From Rebecca billardiae RCC1528 (lineage: Eukaryota; Haptophyta), in NCBI GenBank assembly GCA_965240325.2, contig OZ251224.1:620001-684000 (forward strand): 64,000 nucleotides of DNA, in the 5' to 3' direction. The notes below the pieces were generated by a model. It did not search any database. It was given only the letters and a program-made list of their open reading frames with translations, and was not told the origin of the DNA. How positions within the stretch are numbered: position 1 is the first letter of the stretch; the number at the start of each line of letters is the position of its first letter. Both the position numbers and the translations under genes were made by a program. Shown here one piece after another: positions 52,591 to 61,706 of the stretch.

Positions 52591-55500
52591 ATGGGCGTGC
52601 ACGGCTTGTCAGCTGTGCTCATCCTCGGCGCCGTCTCGTACTCGAGCACGTGGACAGGCATCTTCCGCGACATCGACAAGCAGTGGCACGGCGGCCGCGT
52701 CCGCACGCGCCAACCGCACGCGGAGCAAGCAGAGACACCAAGCGCGCCGGAGGAGGACGCGCCGGTGAGCCCGGCCATCCAAGAGCACAGCAAGCTCTGG
52801 CGCCCGCGCGCCGACCTCACCGACGCCGCCCTCGTGATCGCGGTGCAGCAGCGCATCCTCGAGAAGGCGCTCATCCTCGCGACCGTGCAGCTCACCGCGC
52901 CGTCGCGCGGCGGCGGCGTGGGCGTGGGCGCGGGCACGATGGTGAACGCGACGCCAGCCGACCTGGTCGTCGCGACGGGCGCGTACGAGCGCGACGCCGC
53001 GGACCTCGCCATGCCAGGCGTGTGGCAAGCTTCGGTCTCCGCGCGCTCGGCATTGCCGCCGATAGGCGCCGGCATGCGCGCACCCGCCGTCGGAGCACCG
53101 CCACTGGAGCCGCTCCTCAGCGAAGGGTTCCTGCCTGGCGTGGCGAACGAGCTCATCGAGCACATTCCGGACACCCCCGACGCGCCGCTGGAGGCGCACA
53201 ACGCCACTGACCCCGCGCAGAGCGGCGTCGCCGGCCGCGAGCCGCAGCCTCGTGCTGAGGCGCGCCCGTCAGCGGCAGCGGCAGAGGCGCCATCGGCCCC
53301 GCCAGTGCCCGAGGCCGACTCCACGGACGGGTTGTCGGCGCACGACGCCATCGCTCACGGCGACTCGTCCCTCGCGCGCACGCAGCCGATCGAGATCGAC
53401 GGCACGGCGCTGCGCGCCGCCGCCTCGCTGCGCGCCACCGCCGCCGCGGAGCGCGAGCAGCGGGGCGAGCGCGAGGGCCTGGTGTGGGCGCTTGTGGCGA
53501 TGCTGGCCTGCACGGTCGTCTCGGTCATGCTGCTCGCCATCGCCGTGCTCGGCCTCGCCACCGTGCTGCTCGTCGAGTTCTCGGGCGCGGAGAAGCCGCG
53601 CCAGCTGCTGCGTGCCTTCATGCGCCGTGTCTCATTCGGCGCCTCGGAGACGCCGGTGCCGATGCCCGTGACCCCGGTGAGTCCGGTGTCCGGGCAGCCT
53701 GGCGCGTACGGGCCATCGCTCGACGCGAGGCTCATGAGCTTCCCACGCTCGCCACCGCCGGGCGGCTTCCCGGCCACGCCGCCGGCTGGCTTCCCGGCCG
53801 CGACGACAGCCGACGCGTCTGTGAGCTGCGCGTCGCCCACCGCCGACGCATCGGTAGGCGGCATGGCCACGCCCACGGCGGACGCGTCTGTGAGCTGCTC
53901 CACCGCCGCGCCCACCGCCGACGCATCGGTAGGCGGCATGGCCACGCCCACGGCGGACGCGTCTGTGAGCTGCTCCACCGCCGCGCCCACCGCCGACGCG
54001 TCTGTTGGCGGCGTGGCCGCGCCCACGGCGGACGCGTCTGTGAGCTGCTCGGCCGCGCCCACCGCCGACGCGTCCATCAGCTGCGCGGCGCAGACGGCCG
54101 AGATGTCCGTCGGCGGCAACGCGGCGACGACGGCGGACGTGAGCGTGAGCTGCGCTGCGCCGACCGCGGATGCAGGCGTGGGCGGCGCCAGCGCGCCGAT
54201 GGTCGACGCCTCCGTGGGCAGCCAGGCCAAGCGCACGTCGGACGCGGGCGTCGGCGGTGTCGCCACGCTCACTGCGGACGCTTCTGTCGGCAGCGCGCCC
54301 ACGCGCACGTCCGATGCTCACGTCGGCGGCAGCGCGACGACGACGGCGGATGCGTCCGTGAGCTGCGGCGCGACGACGGCGGATGCTGCCGTCGGCGGCG
54401 TCGCGACGAGCACGGCGGACGCGTCGGTGGGTGGCCTGCGCGCGCGCACGGCGGACGCCTCCGTCGGCTCCGAGGGCGCGCTCACCGCGGACGCATCGGC
54501 GGGCTGCAGCGCGCCGCGCACCTCCGACGCTGCGGTCGGCGGCACGGCCGCGCCGTCCACGGCCGACGCGTGCGTGGGCACGCGCTCCGAGGTCGACCCC
54601 GAGGAGTCGCCGCTCTTCAGCGACCCGTACGCGCAGCCCGGCGGTCTGGAGCACGCCGGGCTCGAGGACTTCTCCTCGTTCGAGCGGCCGATGGCCATCC
54701 ACTCGCGGTACACGGGCTCGGGCAGCCTGACGATGAGCGAGGACGAGGAGCCCGCGATCAACACGCCCACGCCGCGCTGGAGCGTCGGCGGCAGCCGGCG
54801 CATGAGCCTCGAGGAGCTCGCCCCGCAGCTCGCCAGCCTGCGCGGCCGGCTGCGCGAGCAGCTGGCGGAGCACCAGCAGCGGCTGGGCACCCCCGAGCCG
54901 TCCGCGCGCCGCTACTCCTTCATGGACCAGCTCGACGACGACGCGCTGCGCGCCGGCTGGGGCTGCGCGGGCGCGCCCGCCAGCGCGAGCGGCAGCGGCA
55001 AGCGCGCCGCCGCGCACGAGCCGGACGAGTCATCCTTCTCCTCCACGATGCCCTCCGGCCTGCGCGTGGAGGTGAACGAGCTGGTGCAGGTGTGCCGCGG
55101 GCTCGAGGCGGCCGCAAAGATCCGCACGGCAGAGATCCGCTCCAAGGTGCGCGCCGGCTGCGCGCGCCGCGCCACGCGCGCCTGGCTGCCGGCTCGGCTG
55201 CGCCGCCCCGCCGCAGCGCGCCGCGCCACGCGACTGACTGACCGCCGCCGCCGCGCGCCGCGTCGTGCTGCGCGCGCGCCGCAGGCTGCAAAGATCAAGC
55301 GGCTCGAGGCTGAGCTCGCGCGCGCGCAGGGCCGCGACCCGAACGCGCCGCACCACGCGGACGACGAGGGCAGCGCCGGGCCGAGCCCGAAAGCACCGAT
55401 GCGGCAGTGGGGCGCGTGGGCGGCGGCGGGCAGCCCGGCGGCGGCGGCGGCCAAGTTGCCTCGCTCGTCGAGCTCGCCAAGCTTTGACAAGCCGCCCGCC

Positions 55501-56445
55501 TTCCCGCACTCCGCCAAGTCGGGCCGGGCGGCCGCGCCCGCCCCGGAGCGGCCGTCCCCGGACCGCCGCCCAAGCCGCTCGAGCATGCCGGGCGCCGATC
55601 GCTCGGTGGGCAAGCTGGTGCGCCACCACACCGCCATGCTGAGCGCGAAAGGGCGCAAGTCGCTCGGCGCCGCCGGGAGCGCGCCGCGTCCGGAGCATGG
55701 GGACGGCGCGAGGAGCGCTGCCCCCGCCGCCGCGCCGGCGCGCAGCGCCACTAGCCCCAACGCGCGGCCGGCGCCGCCGCTGCGCGCTGGCGTGCCCTCG
55801 CCAGTCACGGGCCCGCCGCCGACTGGCTCGCGCGTGGCCGCGGCGGCAGCGGCGCTCTCGCCGACCCTGCCGCCGGGTATGCGTCGCGATGGCTCGGCAT
55901 CGGAGGCCTCGCCCCCGGCGGTGCCACCGCGCCCGCTCCAGCTGGCGCCGCCGCGCTCGCCCCCCCTGCCGCCACCGCGCTCACCAACAGGGCCGCACTC
56001 GTTCCTGCCCCAGTCACCGGCGAGGGCGCTTCGTGGCAAATCGCCACCGCCAGCGGCGGCGGCTCCCGTGCTGCCGGGGCCGTCGTCGCTGCTGCACAGC
56101 CCGTCACCGGTGCCGCTGTCGGCCTCGGCGCCTCTGGGGATGAAGGCCGCCCACGAGCTCAGCGCGGCGAGCACGCGCGGCGCGCCCACGCCGAGCAGCG
56201 TGCCGGCGGCGCAGTCCCTCGACGAGACGCTCGGCCGCAGCCCCAGGACCTCTGTCTCCTCCTCCACCGGCGGGGTGCGGCACCCGGAGCCTGAGCCGTT
56301 TGTGCGCAAGCGCATCTCCTTCTTTGCCGCCGGCACGGGCGTAGACGGCGCGACGACGGAGACCGCGCCGGGCGGGCATTCTCAGGGCGGCGATCCCGCC
56401 GACCACCCGCGGCATCATCATCATCAGCATCTGCATCAGCAATGA
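52591..56445 (+). CDS. Large membrane protein with 22 copies of a 12-residue TADASV repeat
   Basis: Start ATG at 52591, one inferred intron at 55147-55284 (138 bases, GTGCGC donor, CCGCAG acceptor); about 1238 residues. The N-terminus looks like a signal peptide (GLSAVLILGAVSYSSTW). Residues to about 295 are soluble; one membrane helix lies at about 298-332 (LVWALVAMLACTVVSVMLLA, then IAVLGLATVLLVEF). Residues about 406-668 are 22 tandem 12-residue repeats with the core T-[AS]-D-A-[SGA]-V-[GS]-[GSC]. Then come acidic patches, a Leu/Glu/Arg helix (MSLEELAPQLASLRGRLREQ), a short coiled coil spanning the intron (IKRLEAELARAQGR), and a long Ser/Pro/Ala tail ending in a His run. No domain family was recognised. 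A repeat of this kind might form a beta solenoid or an extended spacer. Confidence 0.65.
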   Translation: MGVHGLSAVLILGAVSYSSTWTGIFRDIDKQWHGGRVRTRQPHAEQAETPSAPEEDAPVSPAIQEHSKLWRPRADLTDAALVIAVQQRILEKALILATVQLTAPSRGGGVGVGAGTMVNATPADLVVATGAYERDAADLAMPGVWQASVSARSALPPIGAGMRAPAVGAPPLEPLLSEGFLPGVANELIEHIPDTPDAPLEAHNATDPAQSGVAGREPQPRAEARPSAAAAEAPSAPPVPEADSTDGLSAHDAIAHGDSSLARTQPIEIDGTALRAAASLRATAAAEREQRGEREGLVWALVAMLACTVVSVMLLAIAVLGLATVLLVEFSGAEKPRQLLRAFMRRVSFGASETPVPMPVTPVSPVSGQPGAYGPSLDARLMSFPRSPPPGGFPATPPAGFPAATTADASVSCASPTADASVGGMATPTADASVSCSTAAPTADASVGGMATPTADASVSCSTAAPTADASVGGVAAPTADASVSCSAAPTADASISCAAQTAEMSVGGNAATTADVSVSCAAPTADAGVGGASAPMVDASVGSQAKRTSDAGVGGVATLTADASVGSAPTRTSDAHVGGSATTTADASVSCGATTADAAVGGVATSTADASVGGLRARTADASVGSEGALTADASAGCSAPRTSDAAVGGTAAPSTADACVGTRSEVDPEESPLFSDPYAQPGGLEHAGLEDFSSFERPMAIHSRYTGSGSLTMSEDEEPAINTPTPRWSVGGSRRMSLEELAPQLASLRGRLREQLAEHQQRLGTPEPSARRYSFMDQLDDDALRAGWGCAGAPASASGSGKRAAAHEPDESSFSSTMPSGLRVEVNELVQVCRGLEAAAKIRTAEIRSKVRAGCARRATRAWLPARLRRPAAARRATRLTDRRRRAPRRAARAPQAAKIKRLEAELARAQGRDPNAPHHADDEGSAGPSPKAPMRQWGAWAAAGSPAAAAAKLPRSSSSPSFDKPPAFPHSAKSGRAAAPAPERPSPDRRPSRSSMPGADRSVGKLVRHHTAMLSAKGRKSLGAAGSAPRPEHGDGARSAAPAAAPARSATSPNARPAPPLRAGVPSPVTGPPPTGSRVAAAAAALSPTLPPGMRRDGSASEASPPAVPPRPLQLAPPRSPPLPPPRSPTGPHSFLPQSPARALRGKSPPPAAAAPVLPGPSSLLHSPSPVPLSASAPLGMKAAHELSAASTRGAPTPSSVPAAQSLDETLGRSPRTSVSSSTGGVRHPEPEPFVRKRISFFAAGTGVDGATTETAPGGHSQGGDPADHPRHHHHQHLHQQ
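53806..54590 (+). repeat. Protein-coding tandem repeat, 36-39 base units
   Basis: Units encode TADASV-type 12-13-residue repeats. In the first third, units alternate SC-ending and GG-ending types and form a higher-order period of 75 bases (for example GACGCGTCTGTGAGCTGCTC at 53881 and again 75 bases on). Later units are more diverged. The array lies in a single exon of the gene at 52591-56445. Confidence 0.9.
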
Positions 56446-56634
56446 GCCGCACGCTCCCGTCGTGGAGTCGAGCGCCCTCGTCAAATTCAATCCCGATTCA
56501 ATCCATCAGCATGGTCCTGTGGCTGTGGCACTCCTCGGAATCCCAGTGCCCAGCAGCCTCAGGCAGCAGTGACTCAGTGAGTGTGTCGGACACGAACATG
56601 AGTATCAGCATACTACAGCATGCGTGCATATATC

Positions 56635-56663
56635 ATATATATATATAATATGAATATGATATA

Positions 56664-56702
<39 letters not shown>
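56635..56702. repeat. AT microsatellite, interrupted
   Basis: Runs of ATATAT broken by AATATGAATATGATAT. Confidence 0.9.
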
Positions 56703-56705
<3 letters not shown>

Positions 56706-56749
56706 AGCTATGCCTGCTATGCGATGATCTTTTAATATTATAATAATTT

Positions 56750-57000
56750 ATGGCGCTGCGCCCCCCCCGAGAGTTAGGCGAAAGGTCTGAGCGTGAGCTA
56801 AAGCCGGAGGGGGGACTAGCGCACGTGCTCCGCAAAATCAAAAAGAGGATGCGCGCAGGATTGGGTTAGTTTTTTGTAGTAGGGCGTAGGCACAGATTTA
56901 CTCATTTAGGTGTGAAAAGCGCATCTGAGATCTACTGAGAGCATATCGCTGCCAATGATTGCGTCTCTAGTGGACGTTATTGTTAATCGTAGGATATAGT
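56750..57000 (+). repeat. Dispersed repeat, copy B (pair with 2183-2385)
   Basis: Same orientation as copy A. It keeps the C-run, the GAAAGGTCTGAGCGTGAG word and the near-identical core containing CACGTGCTCCGCAAAATCAA at about 56821. After the core it carries an extra segment of about 60 bases before rejoining similarity at ATATCGCTGCC. Confidence 0.8.
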
Positions 57001-57369
57001 AAGTAATCAGTGAGAAGAAATCGAAATCAAATAGGACAAAGGCGTCTGCACCCTTCTGATATGGTGGGCCGTTTACGTGATTATCTCCTGCGCTGATATA
57101 TTCTTTTGGTTAGTGCTGATTCCATTCTTCAACTACTGAGAAGTGATTCCGCCTCAATATTGTCAACAGTATTATGGCACGACGTTCGTCAAGACGTCAT
57201 CGCGGCTCGTTTGTCTATTGGTACCCGCGAAATGTCAAATGAACCCGCCTGCCTGAGTGAGATATCGTCATAGTAATAACGGCGTATATCCTTTCTGAGA
57301 TTAGATACGAGCAAGGAGAGCGGCAGAATCAGGCTAAAGTTGGCAAGTATTATCATACTAAGCCCCTGC

Positions 57370-57468
57370 CGGCCGAGCGCCTTCCGGAGCACTTGGGTGA
57401 GGGTGAGGTCGTAGTCGATGTCGCCGCCCGCCGACCTAGCGGCAGGCAGCTCCGGCATTCGGCAAGCG
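57370..57468 (-). repeat. Dispersed repeat fragment, inverted copy of 12013-12109
   Basis: On the minus strand it reads MPELPAARSAGGDIDYDL followed by [12 protein letters not shown]. The 12 kb copy has Ile instead of Thr and lacks four residues near its start. A coding origin is likely but the source gene is not in this window. Confidence 0.8.
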
Positions 57469-57487
57469 GTCCCAGCCGCGGAGCCTG

Positions 57488-57549
57488 TCAACACACACAC
57501 ACACACACGTGTACACACACACACACACACACACTGACACACACACACA
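57488..57549. repeat. CA microsatellite, interrupted
   Basis: (CA)n runs are interrupted by CGTGTA and CTGA, ending directly at the TA that precedes the transposon terminal repeat. Confidence 0.9.
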
Positions 57550-57551
57550 TA

Positions 57552-58251
57552 TGTGGCTGAGTCAGTTTAAATTCCCCTTCGGCGAAGGGAAACTTTTTCC
57601 GCGCAAAGCCCGGTCAAAGAAAGTCGAAACCCGCTGACTCACCCGCAAGCTCAGAGTGGGCCGCCCGTGCGGTTGCCAGCATGCCTGCGGTCGGCCGTCC
57701 TGGGCGAGCCGCGGTGATCGGAGCCAACTGGATGGGCTCGGTCGCAGCCGAGCCAGCAGGGAGGTGATCGTAGCGAGCAGCACCGCCGACATGCGGCATG
57801 TTCAAGGACGAGGTGCTGAGTCATGCAGCAGCTCGGCTCACGGCACGGAGCGGCTCACGTCGGATGGCGGCGTGGAGTGATGCCGGCCTCGACAAGCGCC
57901 AGACACGCTGCCTACAGGCCTGACAGGATGCACTGAGCAAGCTGCGCCAGTGGGTGCGGCAGCGACATGCGTCTCTAGCTGCGCCGTGACCTCTTGACGC
58001 GCTGGCCGCCGCCCGGCGCCCAGCGCGCGCGCTGCCGCGCGGCGCGCGGCTCAGGCTGGCAGCAGTCTCAGATCCAATCTGACTCACACTTCTCAGAAAT
58101 TCAAAAAAATGGATTTTCTCGCCCAATTTTGGTCCTTCGTCGACGTTCTTGGGCTCTACGTGCTCCTCTCGACGAGGCGCTTCGGGTAGGCTAGCTAACT
58201 CGGATCGCGACCCCTGCACTAAAAAGGGGATTTTAAACTGACTCAGCCACA
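57552..58251. mobile_element. 700-bp TIR element with TA target duplication (mariner-like MITE)
   Basis: The left end TGTGGCTGAGTCAGTTTAAA is matched exactly in reverse complement at the right end, and pairing continues for about eight more bases with one mismatch (TTCCCCTT against ATCCCCTT). Both ends are flanked by TA (57550-57551 and 58252-58253), the target site of Tc1/mariner elements. The interior has no transposase frame; a minus-strand frame at 57821-58252 runs into the terminal repeat and lacks catalytic motifs. A non-autonomous element inserted in a microsatellite is the best reading. The type is inferred from the TA target. Confidence 0.75.
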
Positions 58252-58400
58252 TATATATATATATATTATAATCGTCGTCATATCGTCATTCAACAGTCTG
58301 CGGCACCTAAAAACGCCGCGCGGATCAGAAGCCATCGGGCATCATCAGCATCAGCATGCACTATCTACGCCCGCCCTCCGGCCAGGTGGCGCACACGCGC

Positions 58401-59400
58401 TTAGTAGAGGTACGGGAAGCCGTGGCCGGTGAGCACAGCCTGCGTGACCATGCCGCTGAAGGCCAGCATAGCGAGGCGGCCGTTCTTCACCTCGTTCAGC
58501 TGAAGCTTCTTGGCCGCGGCCGCGTCCTTGCTGAAGTTAAGCGGGTCTGCGCGAGATGCGGATAGCACACAGGCAGGGAGCGGGTGAGTGCCAGCGCATG
58601 CAGCGCGGTGCCGCGACTGCGCACAGCGCATGGCCGAGCATGCACGCGCGTGTGGGCGCAGTCGCACGCACCGAAGCTGAAGTCCCCAGGCGCGCGGTCC
58701 GAGCCCTTCATCATCTGCTCCACCGCCGGCACGCCGGCGCACACCTCGATGACCGAGGCCGCGAAGAGGAGGACGAACATGGCGCCCTTGTCCACCGCCA
58801 CGTCGTGCGCGGCCACGCTGCTCAGGCCCGTCGGCGCGCCCGGCGCCGTGATGCCAAAGTCCGTCGCCAGGAAGCCGACCACCGCAAGCCTGCAAATCAG
58901 CGGCCGGGGCGCAACGCGGGGCGGGCACGGCAATGGGCTTGGGCGCCGCGGCCGCCAGTGCGGCACGGGTGCAGCGAAGGCGTGCGTGGGCCCAATCATG
59001 CCCGGCACCGCGCCGGCGTGCGCACGCACATGGAGAGGCGGCCGTGCTTCAGCTCAGCCTCGCGCATGTACTTGAGGTCGAAGCTCGACGCGAGGTTGAG
59101 GGGGTCCTGCGGGTGGTTGGAGCACGGATCGGGGGGCACGGGTCGCGTAAGCACGCTTCGGGACGCACACATACGCTCCCGCACGCCGGGCAAGCAGCGG
59201 CAACGACCGTCGCACATGGGTGGCACGCATGCGCGTACAAAGCCCACGTCGCCGGCCATCGAGCCGTCGAGGCCCTCCGGCTGCGGGAGGAAGGGCACCG
59301 ACGCCGACTTGCCGGCCGCCATCGACACGCTCGAGCGGCCAGCCGGGCGCGCGAGCGGCGCGTTGAACGCAAGGGCCGAGACAAGGATCTGCGCGAACAT
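58401..59400 (-). CDS. Chlorophyll a/c-type light-harvesting protein (FCP/LHC family)
   Basis: Four exons, 59239-59400, 59030-59106, 58672-58889 and 58401-58546, with matching phases, give 200 residues. Donors are GTACGC or GTGCGT; acceptors end CAG. The leader ([20 protein letters not shown]) has a signal peptide followed by Phe and a basic Ser/Ala-rich transit part, the bipartite plastid address of red-lineage secondary algae. The mature part has [20 protein letters not shown], then [18 protein letters not shown] (helix 1, chlorophyll-binding ExxxxHxR), a second helix ([20 protein letters not shown]), and helix 3 ([19 protein letters not shown], ExxxNxR). It binds chlorophylls and a carotenoid in the thylakoid to feed light energy to the photosystems. 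Subfamily not settled. Confidence 0.92.
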
Positions 59401-59973
59401 GGTGTGACGACTGTGCGCGTGCACACAGGGGGCGCACGAGCGCGTGTCAGGACGGAAGGGTTCGGTGGTATGTTCGCAGGCCGCGTAGAGGCGGCCGAGG
59501 GCACACACGAAGCGCAGCCCGTCCCCTGCACCGCGTCGAGCCGGCGCGAGCACGCGTGCGCCGTCGCGCGCACCTCGGGTGGATCGGGCGGGTGCGGACT
59601 GAAAGATTCAGGCCAGAATACGATTGGGCCAAATTAAACGCGCCTCTCCTAGTGCACTTGTCCCGTATCCACGACCGCTTCTGGATTACAGATTCCCCAG
59701 GCCGCGCGCCTGCCCAAGACGTGCCCGTCTACCAAGCAACGGCCCTTGCCATGCCTTTACCCATCTCCTAAAAAGTACGTGGAAGCCGGAAAGGTGGCGG
59801 CACCGGGATGAACCAATAAAAAGCCGCGCCCGACCCGCGAGGCTCTCCGCCAGCCGGGCGCGCGGCGGGCGCGTCGCGGCCCCGGTCCGGTCGTGATACG
59901 CTGTGATTTTCCTTTTCTTTTTGGGGGTTGACCGTTGGTCAACAGGCCAGGTTGACCGGTGGCCGCCGAGATC
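59401..59973. promoter_or_regulatory. Divergent region, LHC antenna / CDT2-like, with CCAAT and TTGACC sites
   Basis: 573 bases separate the ATGs. A CCAAT (59813-59817, before AAAAAG) and an inverted one, ATTGG (59623-59627), are present. A perfect palindrome TTGACC-GTT-GGTCAA lies at 59928-59942, with a third TTGACC about ten bases on, just before the CDT2-like start codon. Confidence 0.45.
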
Positions 59974-61706
59974 ATGGAGCTCGGGGCGCGCGAGGCGTCG
60001 TCGCTGGCGAGGTCGATGCTGCATCGCGAGCTCGGGGCCTCACGTGCGCGCGGCACGCGCTCTGCGCATCCCACGCGCGCGCCATGTGCGCCCTTGCATC
60101 GGCGCCGACCCCTCGCAACCCCCTTCCGCACGCGCGTCGCGCGCGGCCATCTCGTGCACGCCGCGCGGCGTTCTCGCGCTTCGCAGGCGGCAAGCTGGTG
60201 GTTTCACATGGGGGCGCGTACGCGCAGCGGCTCTTGTTCGACGCGTACAGCGCCTTGGGTCACCAGACGATCCCATTCACGCTCAAGTTCGCGCGCGAGC
60301 CCGCGCAGAGCGATCTGCTCGCCGTCGCGGACGAGGAGGGCTCTATGACGCTCCTGCGCGTCACGGCTGGCGAGCACGGGGCGGACGCCGTGTCCCAGCG
60401 TTGGGAGGCGCACCACAACGCGATCTTTGACCTGGCATGGGTCGCGTCTGACGCGCGGCTCATCACCGCCGGCGGCGACCAGCAGTGCCACGTGTGGGAC
60501 GTGGAGCGCCGGCTGAGCACTGCGAGCGCGCGCGGGCACGTCGGCTCCGTCAAGTCCGTCTCCGCCAAGCCGGGGCAGCCCGAGGTCTTCGCATCGGGTT
60601 CGCGCGACGGGAGCGTGATGGTGTGGGACTGCCGCAGCGCACGCGCCGACGGCACGCTGGCGGCCGTCTCCGTGATGCGCAACGCGCACGCGGCGCCCGC
60701 CGCATCGGGCCGCAAGCGCAAGCGGCTGACTGGCCATCAGAGCGTCACCTCCGTGCAGTTCCTGCGCTGGGAGAACATGCTGGCGACGGGGGGCGCCGCG
60801 GACGGGTGCGCGCCGCGCTCGCACGGCGCCATGCGCGCCGGCCCTCCGCCCGCGCCTCGCTCGGCACCCTCTCCCCGCCCTCCGCCGCGCCGTGACGAGG
60901 CCGCCCCCCACCGGCGCGCGCCCGCGCCTGCGCCTGCGCGCCCCTCTGCGCGCGACCGCCCGTCCCGCAGCGCGGTCAAGCTGTGGGACCTGCGCCAGCT
61001 GGCGGAGCCGAGGGAGCTGCTGAGCGTCGACCTGCAGCCACAGGGCCCGGGCCCTGACGGCAGGCCGTCCCGCGCGCGCGGCGTGTGCAACCTCGACCTC
61101 GACGAGAGCGGCCTGCAGCTGCTGTGCGCCACGACCGGCGGGCGCGCCCACGTGCTCGACCTGCTGCGGCCTGAGCGCAGCGCCGTCGCCACTTTCAGCG
61201 GCCACGCGTCCGAGACGTTCTACGTGAAGGCGTGCTTCAGCCCGGACGGGCAGTACGTGTGCAGCGGCTCGAGTGACAAGAACGCCTACGTCTGGCACGC
61301 CGCGCAGCCCGCGTCGCCCGCGCTGCAGCTGGTGGGCCACGGCGGCGAGGTCACCGCTGTCGACTGGTGCCGCTCCGTGCCGTGCGCGCACGCGCGCATG
61401 GTGGCCACGTGCTCGGACGACGGCACAGTGCGCGTGTGGGGGCGCGAAGGGCACGGCCCGCGGACCTTTGTCACGCCGGCGCGTGCGCGCTCGCGACAGG
61501 TACCGCGTGCCGAGGCCGCTGACGACGCGCACGCAGCGAGCACGCCACCAGCACGGACGGCCGGCGCCACGCCGCCAGAGGCGGCCGCGTCCGCGGCGCG
61601 TACGGGCCTCGCTCCACTCGCGCGCACTCGCACCATCGAGGACTTCTGGCCCGGAGAGTCGCGCGAGCAGGACGCCGGGTCGGCCGGGCCACGCGAGATC
61701 CAATGA
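59974..61706 (+). CDS. DTL: CDT2/DTL-like WD40 substrate receptor of CRL4
   Basis: Three exons, 59974-60043, 60187-60805 and 60971-61706, with exact phases, give 474 residues. WD40 repeats match the CDT2 pattern: WEAHHNAIFDLAWVASDARL, ITAGGDQQCHVWDVERRL, FASGSRDGSVMVWDCRS, LTGHQSVTSVQFLRWENML, AVKLWDLRQL and FYVKACFSPDGQYVCSGSSD. Two WDxR motifs (WDCR, WDLR) are the usual DDB1 contacts. CDT2 guides the CUL4-DDB1 ubiquitin ligase to PCNA-bound CDT1 and other proteins during S phase. The C-terminal tail is disordered and ends with TRTIEDFW, which has the spacing of a PCNA-interacting (PIP-like) motif, as animal CDT2 has at its C-terminus. The short tail (about 60 residues) makes the protein smaller than the human one (730). 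Family: strong. PIP motif: likely. Confidence 0.85.

Larger units (their letters stand above)
56446..57551. other. Repeat-rich intergenic stretch
   Basis: No gene seen. It contains an AT microsatellite, dispersed repeat copy B, an inverted copy of the 12013 repeat, and a CA microsatellite. Confidence 0.7.

Noticed and set aside
53632-55017. Minus-strand open frame opposite the TADASV repeat protein
   Set aside because: Its apparent repeats are only the antisense of the real repeat. The plus strand has a signal peptide, a membrane helix and a longer frame.
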